Of a stretch of DNA of 64,000 bases, positions 7,766 to 16,745 are shown piece after piece. The notes below the pieces were generated by a model. The model was not told the DNA's origin. It did no database searches and was given only the letters and a program-made list of their open reading frames with translations. Positions within the stretch are counted from its first letter, which is position 1, and every line of letters starts with the position of its first letter. The stretch is from Knoellia sinensis KCTC 19936 (GTDB lineage Bacteria > Actinomycetota > Actinomycetes > Actinomycetales > Dermatophilaceae), in the NCBI RefSeq assembly GCF_000768705.1, contig NZ_AVPJ01000003.1:248001-312000 (forward strand), written 5' to 3'. Both the position numbers and the translations under genes were made by a program.

Positions 7766-8760
7766 GCGCTCCTGCTCTCGCGGCCGCGGAAGGTGCGGCG
7801 ATAGGCGTGCGGTGACACCCCCAGCGTCGCAGCAGTGTGCTTGCGAAGTGACGCCCCGGTCCCGAATCCGGCCCGTGTCGCAATGACATCGACGGTGAGA
7901 TCGGTTGTCTCGAGCAGGTGCTGGGCGTGACGCACGCGTTGCTGCGTCACCCACGAAGCGGGCGTCAGGCCGGTCTCGTCGCGGAAGCGACGGGCGAACG
8001 TTCGCTCCGACATCCGAGCCCGCCTGGCCAGCACGGGGACCGAGAGGTCCTTGTCCAAGTGGCCCAGGGCCCACGCCCGGACCGTGGAGGTCGAGGCGTC
8101 GTCCACCACCGGGACCGGTCGTTCGATGAACTGTGCCTGCCCACCGTCACGCCACGGCGGGACGACGCAGTAGCGCGCCACGTCGTTGGCCACGACCGCC
8201 CCGTGGTCCCGCCGGAGCAGGTGCAGGCAGAGGTCGACGCCAGCGGACAACCCCGCCGACGTGAGCACATCGCCGTCGTCCGTGAAGAGGACGTCCTCAT
8301 CGAGGTCGACCTGCGGATAGAGCGAGCGGAACGTCTCGGTGTGCTGCCAGTGAGTCGTTGCGCGACGGCCGTCGAGGAACCCGGCGGCAGCCAACACATA
8401 GGCACCGGTGCAGATCGACACAATGCGCGCGTCCTTGCGGCTGCGCCCCAGAGCGATCGCCAGTTCATCCGACACGACCCCGTCGAAGCGCGGACCGGGC
8501 ACGCGAGTGCCCGGCACGATCACCGTGTCGGCCTCCGCAAGAAGAGCCGAATCACCGTGTGGCACAACGGCATACCCCGTCGTTGTTTGAACGGGACCAC
8601 CGTCGAGGGACGCCATTCGCACGTCATAGAGGTGACGCCCCTCGGAGTCCTGGGCAGAGCCGAGGACGGCACTCGGAATCGTCGCGTCGTATCCCACGAG
8701 CGGTTCGAGGAGCAGGACGACGACACGATGCGGTCGGGGCTTTCGGCGAGAGGAGGACAT
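7762..8760 (-). CDS. GlxA family transcriptional regulator (DJ-1/PfpI plus AraC HTH)
   Basis: This is a 332-residue regulator. Residues ~15-170 form a class-I glutamine-amidotransferase-like (DJ-1/PfpI) domain with the nucleophile-elbow segment 'IVSICTGAYVLAAAGFLDGRRAT'. Residues ~225-325 are a double AraC helix-turn-helix ('MSERTFARRFRDETGLTPA', then 'ATRAGFGTGASLRKH'). An in-frame ATG exists at 8778, but it abuts an inverted repeat, so I prefer the ATG at 8760. It leads the operon with the PLP enzyme and oxidase and diverges from an MFS gene, and it probably controls both. Confidence 0.85.
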   Translation of the reverse strand: MSSSRRKPRPHRVVVLLLEPLVGYDATIPSAVLGSAQDSEGRHLYDVRMASLDGGPVQTTTGYAVVPHGDSALLAEADTVIVPGTRVPGPRFDGVVSDELAIALGRSRKDARIVSICTGAYVLAAAGFLDGRRATTHWQHTETFRSLYPQVDLDEDVLFTDDGDVLTSAGLSAGVDLCLHLLRRDHGAVVANDVARYCVVPPWRDGGQAQFIERPVPVVDDASTSTVRAWALGHLDKDLSVPVLARRARMSERTFARRFRDETGLTPASWVTQQRVRHAQHLLETTDLTVDVIATRAGFGTGASLRKHTAATLGVSPHAYRRTFRGRESRSA

Positions 8761-8780
8761 GGCGGAATCTTTGCACATTG

Positions 8781-8794
8781 TGGCATTTCTGCCA
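8781..8794. promoter_or_regulatory. inverted repeat TGGCA-N4-TGCCA between glxA-type gene and MFS gene
   Basis: TGGCATTTCTGCCA is a perfect 5-base-arm inverted repeat in the 71-base divergent intergenic region. It is a candidate operator for the adjacent AraC-type regulator, controlling itself and the MFS transporter. The role is inferred from position only. Confidence 0.45.
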
Positions 8795-8831
8795 CTAGCC
8801 CACTCGGGTCATCGCACGCGAAGATCTCAGG

Positions 8832-10166
8832 GTGACCGACGACCTCACCGCGACCCGCGACACCTTCATCGGCGATCCTCCCCGCCGACCCATCCATCGT
8901 GCGTGGATCGTCGCTGCCGTGACCTTGGGGGCTCTCGTTGCAGCGGCGGCGTTCCGCTCCTCGACCGGCGTGCTTCTCGAGCCGGTGGAGCAGGAGTTCG
9001 GCTGGTCCCGCGCGACGACGTCCGGCGCCGTGAGCCTCAACCTCGTGCTCTACGGCCTGACGGCTCCGTTCGCCGCAGCCCTCATGGAGCGTTGGGGCGT
9101 GCGCCGGATCGTCACCATCGCCCTGATCGCAGTGGGCCTCGCGAGCGCCGCCACGATGTTCATGACCTCGGCGTGGCAACTGTGGCTGCTGTGGGGCTTC
9201 GTCATCGGCATCGGGACCGGCTCGATGGCGCTCGTCTTCGGTGCGATCGTCGCGAACCGGTGGTTCGTCTCGCACCGCGGCCTGGTGATGGGCGTCTTCG
9301 CTGCCGCAAACGCCACCGGCCAGCTGATCTTCCTCCCCGCCATCGCCTGGGCAGCGACCCAGCACGGGTGGCGCTCCGCGGCACTCATCGTGGCCGCGCT
9401 GGCGCTGCTGATCGCCGTCCTCACGGGGCTGTTCCTCGTCGACCGCCCGGCGGACCGCGGTTTGCTGCCCTTCGGGGCAGCCGAGGGGTATGCCGTGGAG
9501 TCGACTTCCGTCACCCGCGATGGTGACGCTCCCACCCAGTCCCCCGCCCGATTGCCCGTGTCGGTGCTGGCGCGGGTGTCGAGGACTTGGACGTTCTGGG
9601 CGCTGATGCTGACCTTCTGGGTGTGCGGATGGTCGACGAACGGCCTCATGCAGACCCACTTCATCCCGGCCGCGCACGACCACGGGATGGGGACCCAGAC
9701 TGCTGCCGGCCTGCTCGCCCTCGTCGGGATCTTCGACATCGCCGGGACCATCGCGTCAGGCTGGCTCACCGACCGGGTCGATTCCCGGATCCTGCTCGCG
9801 ATCTACTACGGCGGGCGCGGGCTGTCGCTGCTGGCGATCGACGCCGTCCTCGGGCCGAATGTCCAGCCGGGCCTGTGGGTGTTCATCGTCTTCTATGGCC
9901 TGGACTGGGTGGCGACCGTGCCGCCGACGGTGGCGTTGTGTCGACAGCACTTCGGTATCGAGGACTCGGGCATCGTCTTCGGCTGGGTCTTCGCGGCGCA
10001 CATGGTTGGTGCCGGCGTCGGGGCGTCGATCGCCGGCTGGGTGCGGACGGAGTCGGGCAGCTACAGCTCGGCGTGGCTGCTGGCGGCGGTGCTGTGCTTC
10101 GCGAGCGTCGTCATCGCCCTCTCCATCCCCAAGCGCGCCAAGGTCCTCTCCCCACAGACCCACTGA
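8832..10166 (+). CDS. MFS transporter, monocarboxylate/oxalate-formate antiporter-like
   Basis: The product is 444 residues with about 12 predicted spans. The N-terminal half has 'GVLLEPVEQEFGWSRATTSGAVS' (an MCT-type N-terminal signature) and the loop 'LMERWGVRRI'. The second half opens after the cytoplasmic linker at ~residue 225 and has 'GWLTDRVDSR'. The likely role is transport of an organic anion or other small metabolite. It is divergent from the GlxA-type regulator operon, suggesting co-regulation. The GTG start lies 71 bases from that regulator's start. Confidence 0.82.
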   Translation: MTDDLTATRDTFIGDPPRRPIHRAWIVAAVTLGALVAAAAFRSSTGVLLEPVEQEFGWSRATTSGAVSLNLVLYGLTAPFAAALMERWGVRRIVTIALIAVGLASAATMFMTSAWQLWLLWGFVIGIGTGSMALVFGAIVANRWFVSHRGLVMGVFAAANATGQLIFLPAIAWAATQHGWRSAALIVAALALLIAVLTGLFLVDRPADRGLLPFGAAEGYAVESTSVTRDGDAPTQSPARLPVSVLARVSRTWTFWALMLTFWVCGWSTNGLMQTHFIPAAHDHGMGTQTAAGLLALVGIFDIAGTIASGWLTDRVDSRILLAIYYGGRGLSLLAIDAVLGPNVQPGLWVFIVFYGLDWVATVPPTVALCRQHFGIEDSGIVFGWVFAAHMVGAGVGASIAGWVRTESGSYSSAWLLAAVLCFASVVIALSIPKRAKVLSPQTH

Positions 10167-10211
10167 TTGCCCACCGCTGCAGCCTTGGCCGTGCGCACCG
10201 GGGCAATCAGT
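10162..10211 (+). terminator. probable transcription terminator after MFS gene
   Basis: ACTGATTGCCC (10162-10172) and GGGCAATCAGT (10201-10211) are a perfect 11-base inverted repeat with a 28-base loop; the left arm includes the MFS stop codon. A second inverted repeat AGAGCCGG/CCGGCTCT (10224-10231, 10256-10263) follows. There is no clear T-run, as is usual at this GC content. Confidence 0.5.
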
Positions 10212-10286
10212 CGGGGTGACCCGAGAGCCGGATTCGGACCTGACCAAACGGCATACCGGCTCTGTGCTCGGTGGGACGATGGGTGG

Positions 10287-12416
10287 ATGAGGCCGACCGT
10301 GGCCGATCGGCTTCGCGCAGGCGGTAGCCGTGTCATCGGACGGGACGACGAGATTCGCCTCGCCCGGGAGTTTCTTCGCGCTGACGGCACCGCGAGCGCC
10401 CTCCACGTCCACGGTCCGGGGGGCGTGGGCAAGACGTGCTTCCTCCGCGAGGTGGAGCGTGTGGCCTACGAGGCCGACCGACCAACGGTCTGGCTCGACT
10501 GCGCGGATCTCGACGGCGGGCAGGACGGGCTGCTCGACGCCCTCGGCACCGACGACCCGACGACGCTGCGGGACACCCTCCCCACCGGTTCCGTCGTCTT
10601 CATCGACCGCTTCGAGGTCGTGCGCACGCTTGAGCCCTGGTTCTGGAGCGACGTCGTGCCTTCCCTGCCGACGGACACCCGCGTCATCATCGCCTCGCGA
10701 CACCGTCCCCGTGAGATCGACGTTCGGCTGCGGGTCGCCGGTGTCGTCGACGTCCTTCCCCTGCGCAACCTTGACCGGATGGCTGCCGCCGATCTCCTGC
10801 ACTCTCGCGGGGTGCCGGGCTTTGTCGACGTCGAACCCATCGTCACTTCGACGTACGGGCATCCGCTGGCCCTCGTCATCGCGGCCGACGCCTACGTGAG
10901 CGCCCTGCATGACGGCGATGGCACCCCGACCCCACCCGACGCGGATCCGTCGGGGACGATCCCAGAACTCACCCTTCCCACCGGTGACGCGGCTGATGTC
11001 CACCTCGACCCAGCCGGCCAGCTGCTCCGGGCCTTCGTCGACGACGTGGAGGACCCTCTCCACCGGCACGCCCTCAACGCGGCCGCCCACGCCCGGCGCG
11101 TCGACCGGAGCCTGCTTCGCCGGGTGCTCCAGGTCGACTCGGTCACGGCCGACGACGTGTTGCAGTGGTTGCGTGATCGCCCCTACGCGGAGCTCCACCC
11201 CGACGGGCTCGCCCTGCACGACATCGTCAGGGACGCCCTCGACTTTGACCTCCGATGGCGCGACCCGGAGGCCTATCGCAGTCTCCATGCCGCATTGCGC
11301 AAGGCCATCGGGAGTCGGTTCCAGCACGGTGACGACGTGATGCGGCAACGCGCAGCGACCGACCTCGTCTACCTCAGCCGTCCTCATCCCGCAGCCCGAC
11401 TGGCCATGGACTTCTCGTCGCTCGGTCACTCCAGCATGCGTCCGGTGCGCCCTGACGAACACGACGCCGTGCTCGCGATGGTCACCGCCGTCGAAGGACC
11501 GGCCCGTGCCGCCGGACGCCGCGCGTGGCTCGCGGCGCAGCCGGGGAGCCACTTCGCCATCGACGACGACGAGGGCACCCTCATCGGCTGCGCCGCGTTG
11601 ATCCGCCTCGACCTCGCATCCGAGTCCGAGCGACAGGCCGACCCTGTGACCGCGGCCGCGTGGTCCACCATCAAGGCGTTGCGGCCGCCGGAGCCGGGCG
11701 AGCGGGTCCTCTACGAGATCGCCGTGAGTGCCGACCGGAGCCACCAGGGCACGGTCATCGACGTCATGTCCATCGAGTCCCTCAAGGAGTGGAGCACGCC
11801 GGGCCTGGGTTGGGTGGTCACCGCCACGACCCGGATCGACGAATGGAGCACGGTCCTCGCGTTCGTGGGGATGTCCGAGATCGCCACGCAACCCCTTGCC
11901 GACGGTCGGACCGCGAGCATCTGGGCACGCGACTTCGGCCGGAGCCCGTTTGCGGTCTGGAGCGCCGAGATGGCGATCCGGGAGACCGACGAGTCCGGTG
12001 CTGTCGGCCCGTTTGCCGCCCCCATCGCGTGGTCACGTTCCGACTTCGACACCCACGTGCGCCAAGCATTGCGTGACCTCGACACCCCACATTCGCTGGT
12101 CAGCAACCCCCTGACCCATTCCTCACTCGTACCCCGCGAGACCGCCGATCCCGACCGCCCGGCGGCTCTGCGCGAGGCGATCATCGACGCGGTTGCGGTG
12201 GTCGAGGACGACCCCGCGACAGAGCGTGCTGCGCGCGCAGTGGACCGGACCTTCGTGCGCCGCGCACCCACCCATGAGGCCGCTGCTGAAGTTCTCGGTA
12301 TGCCGTTCAGCACGTATCGCCGTCACCTCACCAAGGGCATCGATCGGGTCATTGAGGTCCTGTGGGGGTGGGAGATCCACGGCGACCGCCAGGTCACGCG
12401 AGCCCGGGTGGAGTGA
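10287..12416 (+). CDS. STAND-like ATPase fused to GNAT-like and HTH regions
   Basis: This is a 709-residue multidomain protein. Residues 43-50 (GPGGVGKT) are a Walker A loop, and 'VVFIDRFEV' (~110) is a Walker-B-like strand followed by 'VIIASRHRPREI'. Winged-helix-like and helical regions follow (~245-370). Residues ~385-580 look like an atypical acetyltransferase fold ('MRPVRPDEHDAVLAMV', 'VLYEIAVSADRSHQG'). The C-terminus has an HTH-like segment 'HEAAAEVLGMPFSTYRRHLT'. The ATG at 10287 gives the conserved-looking N-terminus 'VIGRDDEIRLA'. It is probably a regulator that senses a ligand through ATP-dependent assembly, possibly controlling the next two genes. Confidence 0.65.
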   Translation: MRPTVADRLRAGGSRVIGRDDEIRLAREFLRADGTASALHVHGPGGVGKTCFLREVERVAYEADRPTVWLDCADLDGGQDGLLDALGTDDPTTLRDTLPTGSVVFIDRFEVVRTLEPWFWSDVVPSLPTDTRVIIASRHRPREIDVRLRVAGVVDVLPLRNLDRMAAADLLHSRGVPGFVDVEPIVTSTYGHPLALVIAADAYVSALHDGDGTPTPPDADPSGTIPELTLPTGDAADVHLDPAGQLLRAFVDDVEDPLHRHALNAAAHARRVDRSLLRRVLQVDSVTADDVLQWLRDRPYAELHPDGLALHDIVRDALDFDLRWRDPEAYRSLHAALRKAIGSRFQHGDDVMRQRAATDLVYLSRPHPAARLAMDFSSLGHSSMRPVRPDEHDAVLAMVTAVEGPARAAGRRAWLAAQPGSHFAIDDDEGTLIGCAALIRLDLASESERQADPVTAAAWSTIKALRPPEPGERVLYEIAVSADRSHQGTVIDVMSIESLKEWSTPGLGWVVTATTRIDEWSTVLAFVGMSEIATQPLADGRTASIWARDFGRSPFAVWSAEMAIRETDESGAVGPFAAPIAWSRSDFDTHVRQALRDLDTPHSLVSNPLTHSSLVPRETADPDRPAALREAIIDAVAVVEDDPATERAARAVDRTFVRRAPTHEAAAEVLGMPFSTYRRHLTKGIDRVIEVLWGWEIHGDRQVTRARVE

Positions 12417-12453
12417 GCACAGGTCGTGGAGCGCAGGGAGTCGGCCTGAGCAC

Positions 12454-12501
12454 GTGAGCACCAGATGGTCTGTCCAGTGAGCACCCGACAGGAGGACTGT
12501 C
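12454..12501. promoter_or_regulatory. repeat-rich leader before FAD oxidoreductase gene
   Basis: GTGAGCACC occurs twice (12454-12462 and 12477-12485), followed by the inverted repeat GACAG-N5-CTGTC (12487-12501). This lies in the 114-base gap between the ATPase-HTH gene and the FAD enzyme and could be a binding site for the HTH protein. Inference only. Confidence 0.35.
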
Positions 12502-12530
12502 TGAGGCGAACCGCGACGAGAGGACCTGCC

Positions 12531-14117
12531 ATGTTCGCCACCCCCGCGTTCCCGACGCACGACCCAGATCACGGTGCACCGATTCACCCGCGGCACCTGG
12601 GCACCGTGCTCGTCCTTGGCGGGAGCATCGCTGGGCTTCTCGCCGCCGCTGCGGTGGCGCCGTTCGCGGATCGAGTCGTCGTCGTCGAACGCGACCCGCT
12701 CCCCGATCAGCCCGGTCCCCGCCCCGGCACACCTCAGGCCCAGCAGAGCCACGCCCTGCTCGCCTCTGGATGTGCCGCCATCGACGAACTCCTGCCGGGC
12801 GCGAGCCATGACCTCGTCGTGCTGGGAGCACACAAGGGCGACAGCGCCGCGGAGGTCCACACCTTCGCCGGCGGCGGGCGCCTGACCGCCACCGTGGCTG
12901 GCGCTGACAGCCTCGCAGTCTCGCGGCTGATGCTCGAGGCCTACCTGCGATCTCGTGTCCGCGAACTCGCCGTGGTCACCCTTCTCGACAACACGGACGT
13001 TCGCGGGCTGCGCGGCGAGCTCACGATGGGACGACCCCGGGTGTCCGGCGCGCACATTCACGATCCCGGTGATCAGGAGGGCGAGGACGAATCCCTCGAC
13101 GCCGACCTGGTCGTGGACGCCACGGGAAGCCCGGGACGGGCCGCCGCATGGTTCGCGCGCGAGGGTTGGGATGTCCCGGAGCACGAAGCCTTCGCCGTGG
13201 GTGTCCGCTGCGCAACCACACACCTTGCCCGCTCATCCGGCGATGTCGGGGGCCGCACAGGCGTGCTGTCCCTGGCGACGCGGCAGACCCCACGCCAAGG
13301 CCTCGCACTCGCCCAGGAGGACGGGGCCTGGACCCTCACCCTGACCAGCTACGAGGACCGCCCGCCACCCGCCGATCCAGAGGGGTTCCGCGCCTTCGGA
13401 CACTCCGTCGATGCCCCCGAGATCGGAGAGCTCCTCGACACACATGAGGTCTTGGAGCCGCCGCGGCCGTATCGCCTCCCGCACAGCACCCGACGTCGGA
13501 TCGAGCGAACGACACTGCCGTCCGGGTACGCCGTCATCGGGGATGCCCTCTGCAGCCTCGACCCCAACTTCCGTCAGGGCATGAGCGTCGCGGCACTCCA
13601 GGCCGTCGCCCTGCACGACGAGCTCGCCCAGTCGGGGGCTCGAGACAAGCGGGTGGACGCCTACCATCGCCGCGCCGTAGCCATCGTCGACCAGGCATGG
13701 GACATGGTCGTGACAGCCGTCCATGGCATCCGCGGCACAGGTGAGGGCCGGAGCGAGAAGGCGTTCGTCAGCTACGTCGCCGCGGTCCAACACGGTGCCA
13801 GATCGGACCCCGAACTCGCGCGGGCGTTCCTGCGCGTCGTCAACATGCTCGACCCTCCGCAGGCCCTCATGCGCCCGGGCATCGTCGTGCGGGTGGCGGG
13901 CGCGGCGGCCCATCTCCCACCCACGCACCTGCCGTCGGTCCATCTCCCGGTCCACCTGCCCAAGGTTCCCCTGCCGGAGGTTCACCTCCCATCGCCCCCT
14001 CTCCCAGAAATCCTCATGCCCGTGCAGATCGCGGCACGGAGGACGAAGGCGAGGCGAGCGGCCCGCAAGGGTGGGCGGACGGCATACAAGATCAAGGATC
14101 AGGGGTCGGTGTCATGA
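12531..14117 (+). CDS. FAD-dependent oxidoreductase/monooxygenase with H-L-P repeat tail
   Basis: This is a 528-residue flavoprotein. A dinucleotide-binding loop 'VLVLGGSIAGLLAAA' lies near residue 27, and the FAD 'GDALCSLDPNFRQGMSVA' motif near residue 340 is typical of PHBH-type monooxygenase/hydroxylase folds. Residues ~459-493 are a low-complexity tail of H-L-P and P-L-P repeats, followed by a Lys/Arg-rich end. The ATG at 12531 follows GAGAGGAC with five bases between. It overlaps the next gene by four bases (ATGA). Substrate unknown; the basic tail could contact the membrane or nucleic acid. Confidence 0.72.
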   Translation: MFATPAFPTHDPDHGAPIHPRHLGTVLVLGGSIAGLLAAAAVAPFADRVVVVERDPLPDQPGPRPGTPQAQQSHALLASGCAAIDELLPGASHDLVVLGAHKGDSAAEVHTFAGGGRLTATVAGADSLAVSRLMLEAYLRSRVRELAVVTLLDNTDVRGLRGELTMGRPRVSGAHIHDPGDQEGEDESLDADLVVDATGSPGRAAAWFAREGWDVPEHEAFAVGVRCATTHLARSSGDVGGRTGVLSLATRQTPRQGLALAQEDGAWTLTLTSYEDRPPPADPEGFRAFGHSVDAPEIGELLDTHEVLEPPRPYRLPHSTRRRIERTTLPSGYAVIGDALCSLDPNFRQGMSVAALQAVALHDELAQSGARDKRVDAYHRRAVAIVDQAWDMVVTAVHGIRGTGEGRSEKAFVSYVAAVQHGARSDPELARAFLRVVNMLDPPQALMRPGIVVRVAGAAAHLPPTHLPSVHLPVHLPKVPLPEVHLPSPPLPEILMPVQIAARRTKARRAARKGGRTAYKIKDQGSVS

Positions 14118-15007
14118 CAGATCTCGTCACGCCCGCGCCGCGCTCCCCAGAGAAGGCTCCGGCCTACTACCCGGCACCGGTGAGGGTGGTCTTCGGGATC
14201 GCCGAAAGATGGGCGCCCGCGGTCGGCGCGCGTCTCGCGCACAGCGTGGCGGGCAATCCGCCTCGACCGCCCGAACGGGTGCGGGCACGACGGCCGGAGG
14301 GTTTCACGCCGGGTCGTGCCGTCAGCGTCTCGGTCGAAGGTGGTCGCGTCGCCGCGTGGGAGTGGGGTGCCGGAGACCGCACGGTCTACCTGACACACGG
14401 CGCGCTCGGATGGGGCCACCAGTTCGCATGGTTCGTCGGACCACTCGCCGAACGAGGCTTCCGTGTGGTCACCTTCGACTGGTTGGGTCACGGTGAGTCG
14501 GCCCGCGTCCCGCGGCGGATGGGCGGGTTCGAGGCCGCCACGAAATGGACCCAGCTTCTCGACGCTCTGGGACCGGCATATGCCGTCGTCGCTCACTCGG
14601 TCGGTGCGCTGCCGACCTACCACGCGCTCGGGCACGGACTCAGCGTGGATAAGTGCGTCCTCCTCGCCCCACGCGCCACCATCAACACCGCAGTCGAGGG
14701 GATGACCCGTCAGATCGGCGCCGGTCCCAAGGTCCTCGCGCGGCTCCTGTCGGCCATCGGCAAAGAGCGCAACGTGTCCCTGGGTGACTTCGATGGTCCG
14801 GCCCAGGCCCATGAGTGGATCGACATCGATGCGCTCATCGTTCACGGACGTCACGACGCCGAGGTTCCTGTCCACGAAGGAGTCGCAGTCGCGCACGCGT
14901 GGCACGGCAGCCACCTCTCGATCATTGAGCGTGAACTCGGCCACCGCTCCATCCTGCGCGACCCCGAGGTCATCGCGTCCGTCGTCGAGTTCCTGGAGGA
15001 CGACTGA
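14114..15007 (+). CDS. alpha/beta hydrolase
   Basis: This 297-residue hydrolase has 'VYLTHGALGWGHQF' (oxyanion region), a nucleophile elbow 'VAHSVGALP' (Ser near residue 162), 'LIVHGRHDAEVP' with the likely catalytic Asp, and 'LGHRS' with the catalytic His. The elbow is A-H-S-V-G instead of the usual G-x-S-x-G. It is translationally coupled to the FAD oxidoreductase, so the two may act on the same metabolite. Substrate unknown. Confidence 0.78.
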   Translation: MTDLVTPAPRSPEKAPAYYPAPVRVVFGIAERWAPAVGARLAHSVAGNPPRPPERVRARRPEGFTPGRAVSVSVEGGRVAAWEWGAGDRTVYLTHGALGWGHQFAWFVGPLAERGFRVVTFDWLGHGESARVPRRMGGFEAATKWTQLLDALGPAYAVVAHSVGALPTYHALGHGLSVDKCVLLAPRATINTAVEGMTRQIGAGPKVLARLLSAIGKERNVSLGDFDGPAQAHEWIDIDALIVHGRHDAEVPVHEGVAVAHAWHGSHLSIIERELGHRSILRDPEVIASVVEFLEDD

Positions 15008-15130
15008 GTGCGATGGCCATGGACCCACTGATGGCCCCGCACCGCACCGGCCTCACGTGTTGGCCGTCTCGCTTGTCTCGCCTGATGGTCAGCCTGTCCC
15101 TGTTGCTGTTGTCGGGGTTTGCTTGTCCTC

Positions 15131-16669
15131 ATGTCCATCCCTGTGCACGCTGGACCGGGCAACGGCTCGGAGCACCTGAGAGCGGTGCTGCGAGCTCCCG
15201 TCTACGAAGCTGCGGTGGTGAGCCCGCTCGAGCCCATGGAGTCACTCTCGGCACGCCTCGACAACACCGTCTCGGTGAAGCGAGAGGACCGGCAGCCCAT
15301 CCACTCCTTCAAGATCCGGGGTGCCTACACGCGGATGCGGGCGCTCGGAGACGAGGAACGCGCGCGCGGGGTCATCACGGCGTCGGCCGGCAACCACGCC
15401 CAGGGCGTCGCCCTCTCGGCGTCCCTCCTCGGCGTTCACGCCGTCGTCGTCATGCCCGTGACCACGGCTCCCATCAAGGTCGGCGCGGTCCGCGGCCACG
15501 GAGCCGAGGTTCTCCTCGTCGGGGACACCTTCGACACCGCCAAGGCAGAGGCTCTGCGACTGGCCGACGAACGGGGTCTGACCTACGTCGCCCCCTTCGA
15601 CGATCCCCTCGTCATCGCCGGGCAGGGCACGATCGGCCTCGAGCTGATCCAGCAGGACGCCCACCTCGACCGGGTCTTTGTGCCCGTCGGGGGCGGTGGT
15701 CTCGCCGCCGGAGTCGCCGTTCTCATCAAGAACCTCATGCCGGCCATCAAGGTCATCGGTGTCGAGCCGGCCGACGCGGCGTGCCTCACCGCCGCTCTGG
15801 GTGCCGGCGAGCCCATGGAGCTGCCGGAGGTCAGCCGCTTCGCCGAGGGGGTCGCCGTCAAGCGGATCGGAGACCTCACGTTCGACCTCTGTCGGCGCTA
15901 CCTCGACGACGTGATCACCGTTGATTCCGACGAGATCTGCGCGGCTGTCAAGGACATCTTCGAGGACGTCCGCGCTGTCGCCGAGCCGGCAGGTGCCGTG
16001 GCGCTCGCAGGACTGAAGAAGTACGCGGAAGCACACGGCATACAGGGAGAAAGGTTGGCGCACATCCTCTCCGGTGCCAACGTCCCCTTCGACACGCTGC
16101 GCTACATCAGCGAGCGGGCCGAGATCGGCGAGCACCGTGAGGCGCTGTTCGGTGTGACGATCCCCGACCGCGCTGGCGCCTTCCTCGCGTTCGTCGACGT
16201 CCTGGCCGGCCGCTCGGTCACGGAGTTCAACTACCGCAGTGACGGCTCCGATCGGGCCCGCATCTTCGTCGGTGTCCAGCTCACCGGCGGTGCGGCCGAG
16301 GGGCGCGAGATCCACGAGAACCTCACCGCCGCGGGCTACGAGTCCGTTGACCTGTCGACCGACGACACCGCCAAGACGCACGTGCGCTACATGATCGGCG
16401 GCCGCTCCCCCGGCGTCGACGAGGAGGTCTACAGCTTCGAGTTTCCCGAGCACCCGGGGGCACTGAGCCGGTTCCTCACCGAACTCGGGACACGCTGGAA
16501 CATCACGATGTTCCACTACCGCAGCCACGGAACCGACTACGGGCGCGTGCTGTGCGCGTTCGAGGGCGTGGCCGGCGACGAGGACTTCGCGGCCCACGTG
16601 ACGACGCTCGGCTACCCCTGCCAGGACGTGTCAGCGTCCCCGGCTCTGGAGTACTTCCTCCTCCGCTGA
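15131..16669 (+). CDS. ilvA: threonine ammonia-lyase, biosynthetic
   Basis: This 512-residue PLP enzyme deaminates threonine to 2-oxobutyrate, the first step to isoleucine. 'SFKIRGAY' carries the PLP lysine K61, and 'PVGGGGLAAG' near residue 185 binds the PLP phosphate. From ~residue 335 two ACT-like regulatory domains follow ('FGVTIPDRAGAFLAFVDVL' and 'FEFPEHPGALSRFLTELG'), so feedback control by isoleucine is expected. The length equals the long E. coli-type IlvA. The ATG at 15131 has no obvious ribosome-binding site; a TTG at 15119 is also in frame. Bases 15008-15130 hold no gene I can support. Confidence 0.93.
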   Translation: MSIPVHAGPGNGSEHLRAVLRAPVYEAAVVSPLEPMESLSARLDNTVSVKREDRQPIHSFKIRGAYTRMRALGDEERARGVITASAGNHAQGVALSASLLGVHAVVVMPVTTAPIKVGAVRGHGAEVLLVGDTFDTAKAEALRLADERGLTYVAPFDDPLVIAGQGTIGLELIQQDAHLDRVFVPVGGGGLAAGVAVLIKNLMPAIKVIGVEPADAACLTAALGAGEPMELPEVSRFAEGVAVKRIGDLTFDLCRRYLDDVITVDSDEICAAVKDIFEDVRAVAEPAGAVALAGLKKYAEAHGIQGERLAHILSGANVPFDTLRYISERAEIGEHREALFGVTIPDRAGAFLAFVDVLAGRSVTEFNYRSDGSDRARIFVGVQLTGGAAEGREIHENLTAAGYESVDLSTDDTAKTHVRYMIGGRSPGVDEEVYSFEFPEHPGALSRFLTELGTRWNITMFHYRSHGTDYGRVLCAFEGVAGDEDFAAHVTTLGYPCQDVSASPALEYFLLR

Positions 16670-16686
16670 CGCCCACCATCGTCGTG

Positions 16687-16730
16687 GTGTCCAGTCAGGC
16701 GCGCGCCAGAGCCCGGGCCTGACTGGACAC
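16687..16730. terminator. bidirectional terminator between ilvA and the nuo-linked operon
   Basis: GTGTCCAGTCAGGC (16687-16700) and its exact complement (16717-16730) form a 14-base perfect stem with a 16-base GC-rich loop, between two convergent genes. It probably ends both ilvA and the long minus-strand operon. Confidence 0.8.
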
Positions 16731-16745
16731 TGGGCGCAAGGGCGT

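Noticed and set aside
15013-15130. Leucine-rich frame (MVSLSLLLL...) upstream of ilvA as an attenuation leader peptide
   Set aside because: The frame does not stop before ilvA but continues for hundreds of bases, and I see no alternative hairpins or terminator; it is probably a chance frame.
15679-15695. TTTGTGCCCGTCGG in ilvA as another copy of the palindromic repeat
   Set aside because: It encodes the conserved PLP-binding segment (V-P-V-G-G-G) of IlvA and lacks the rest of the repeat.
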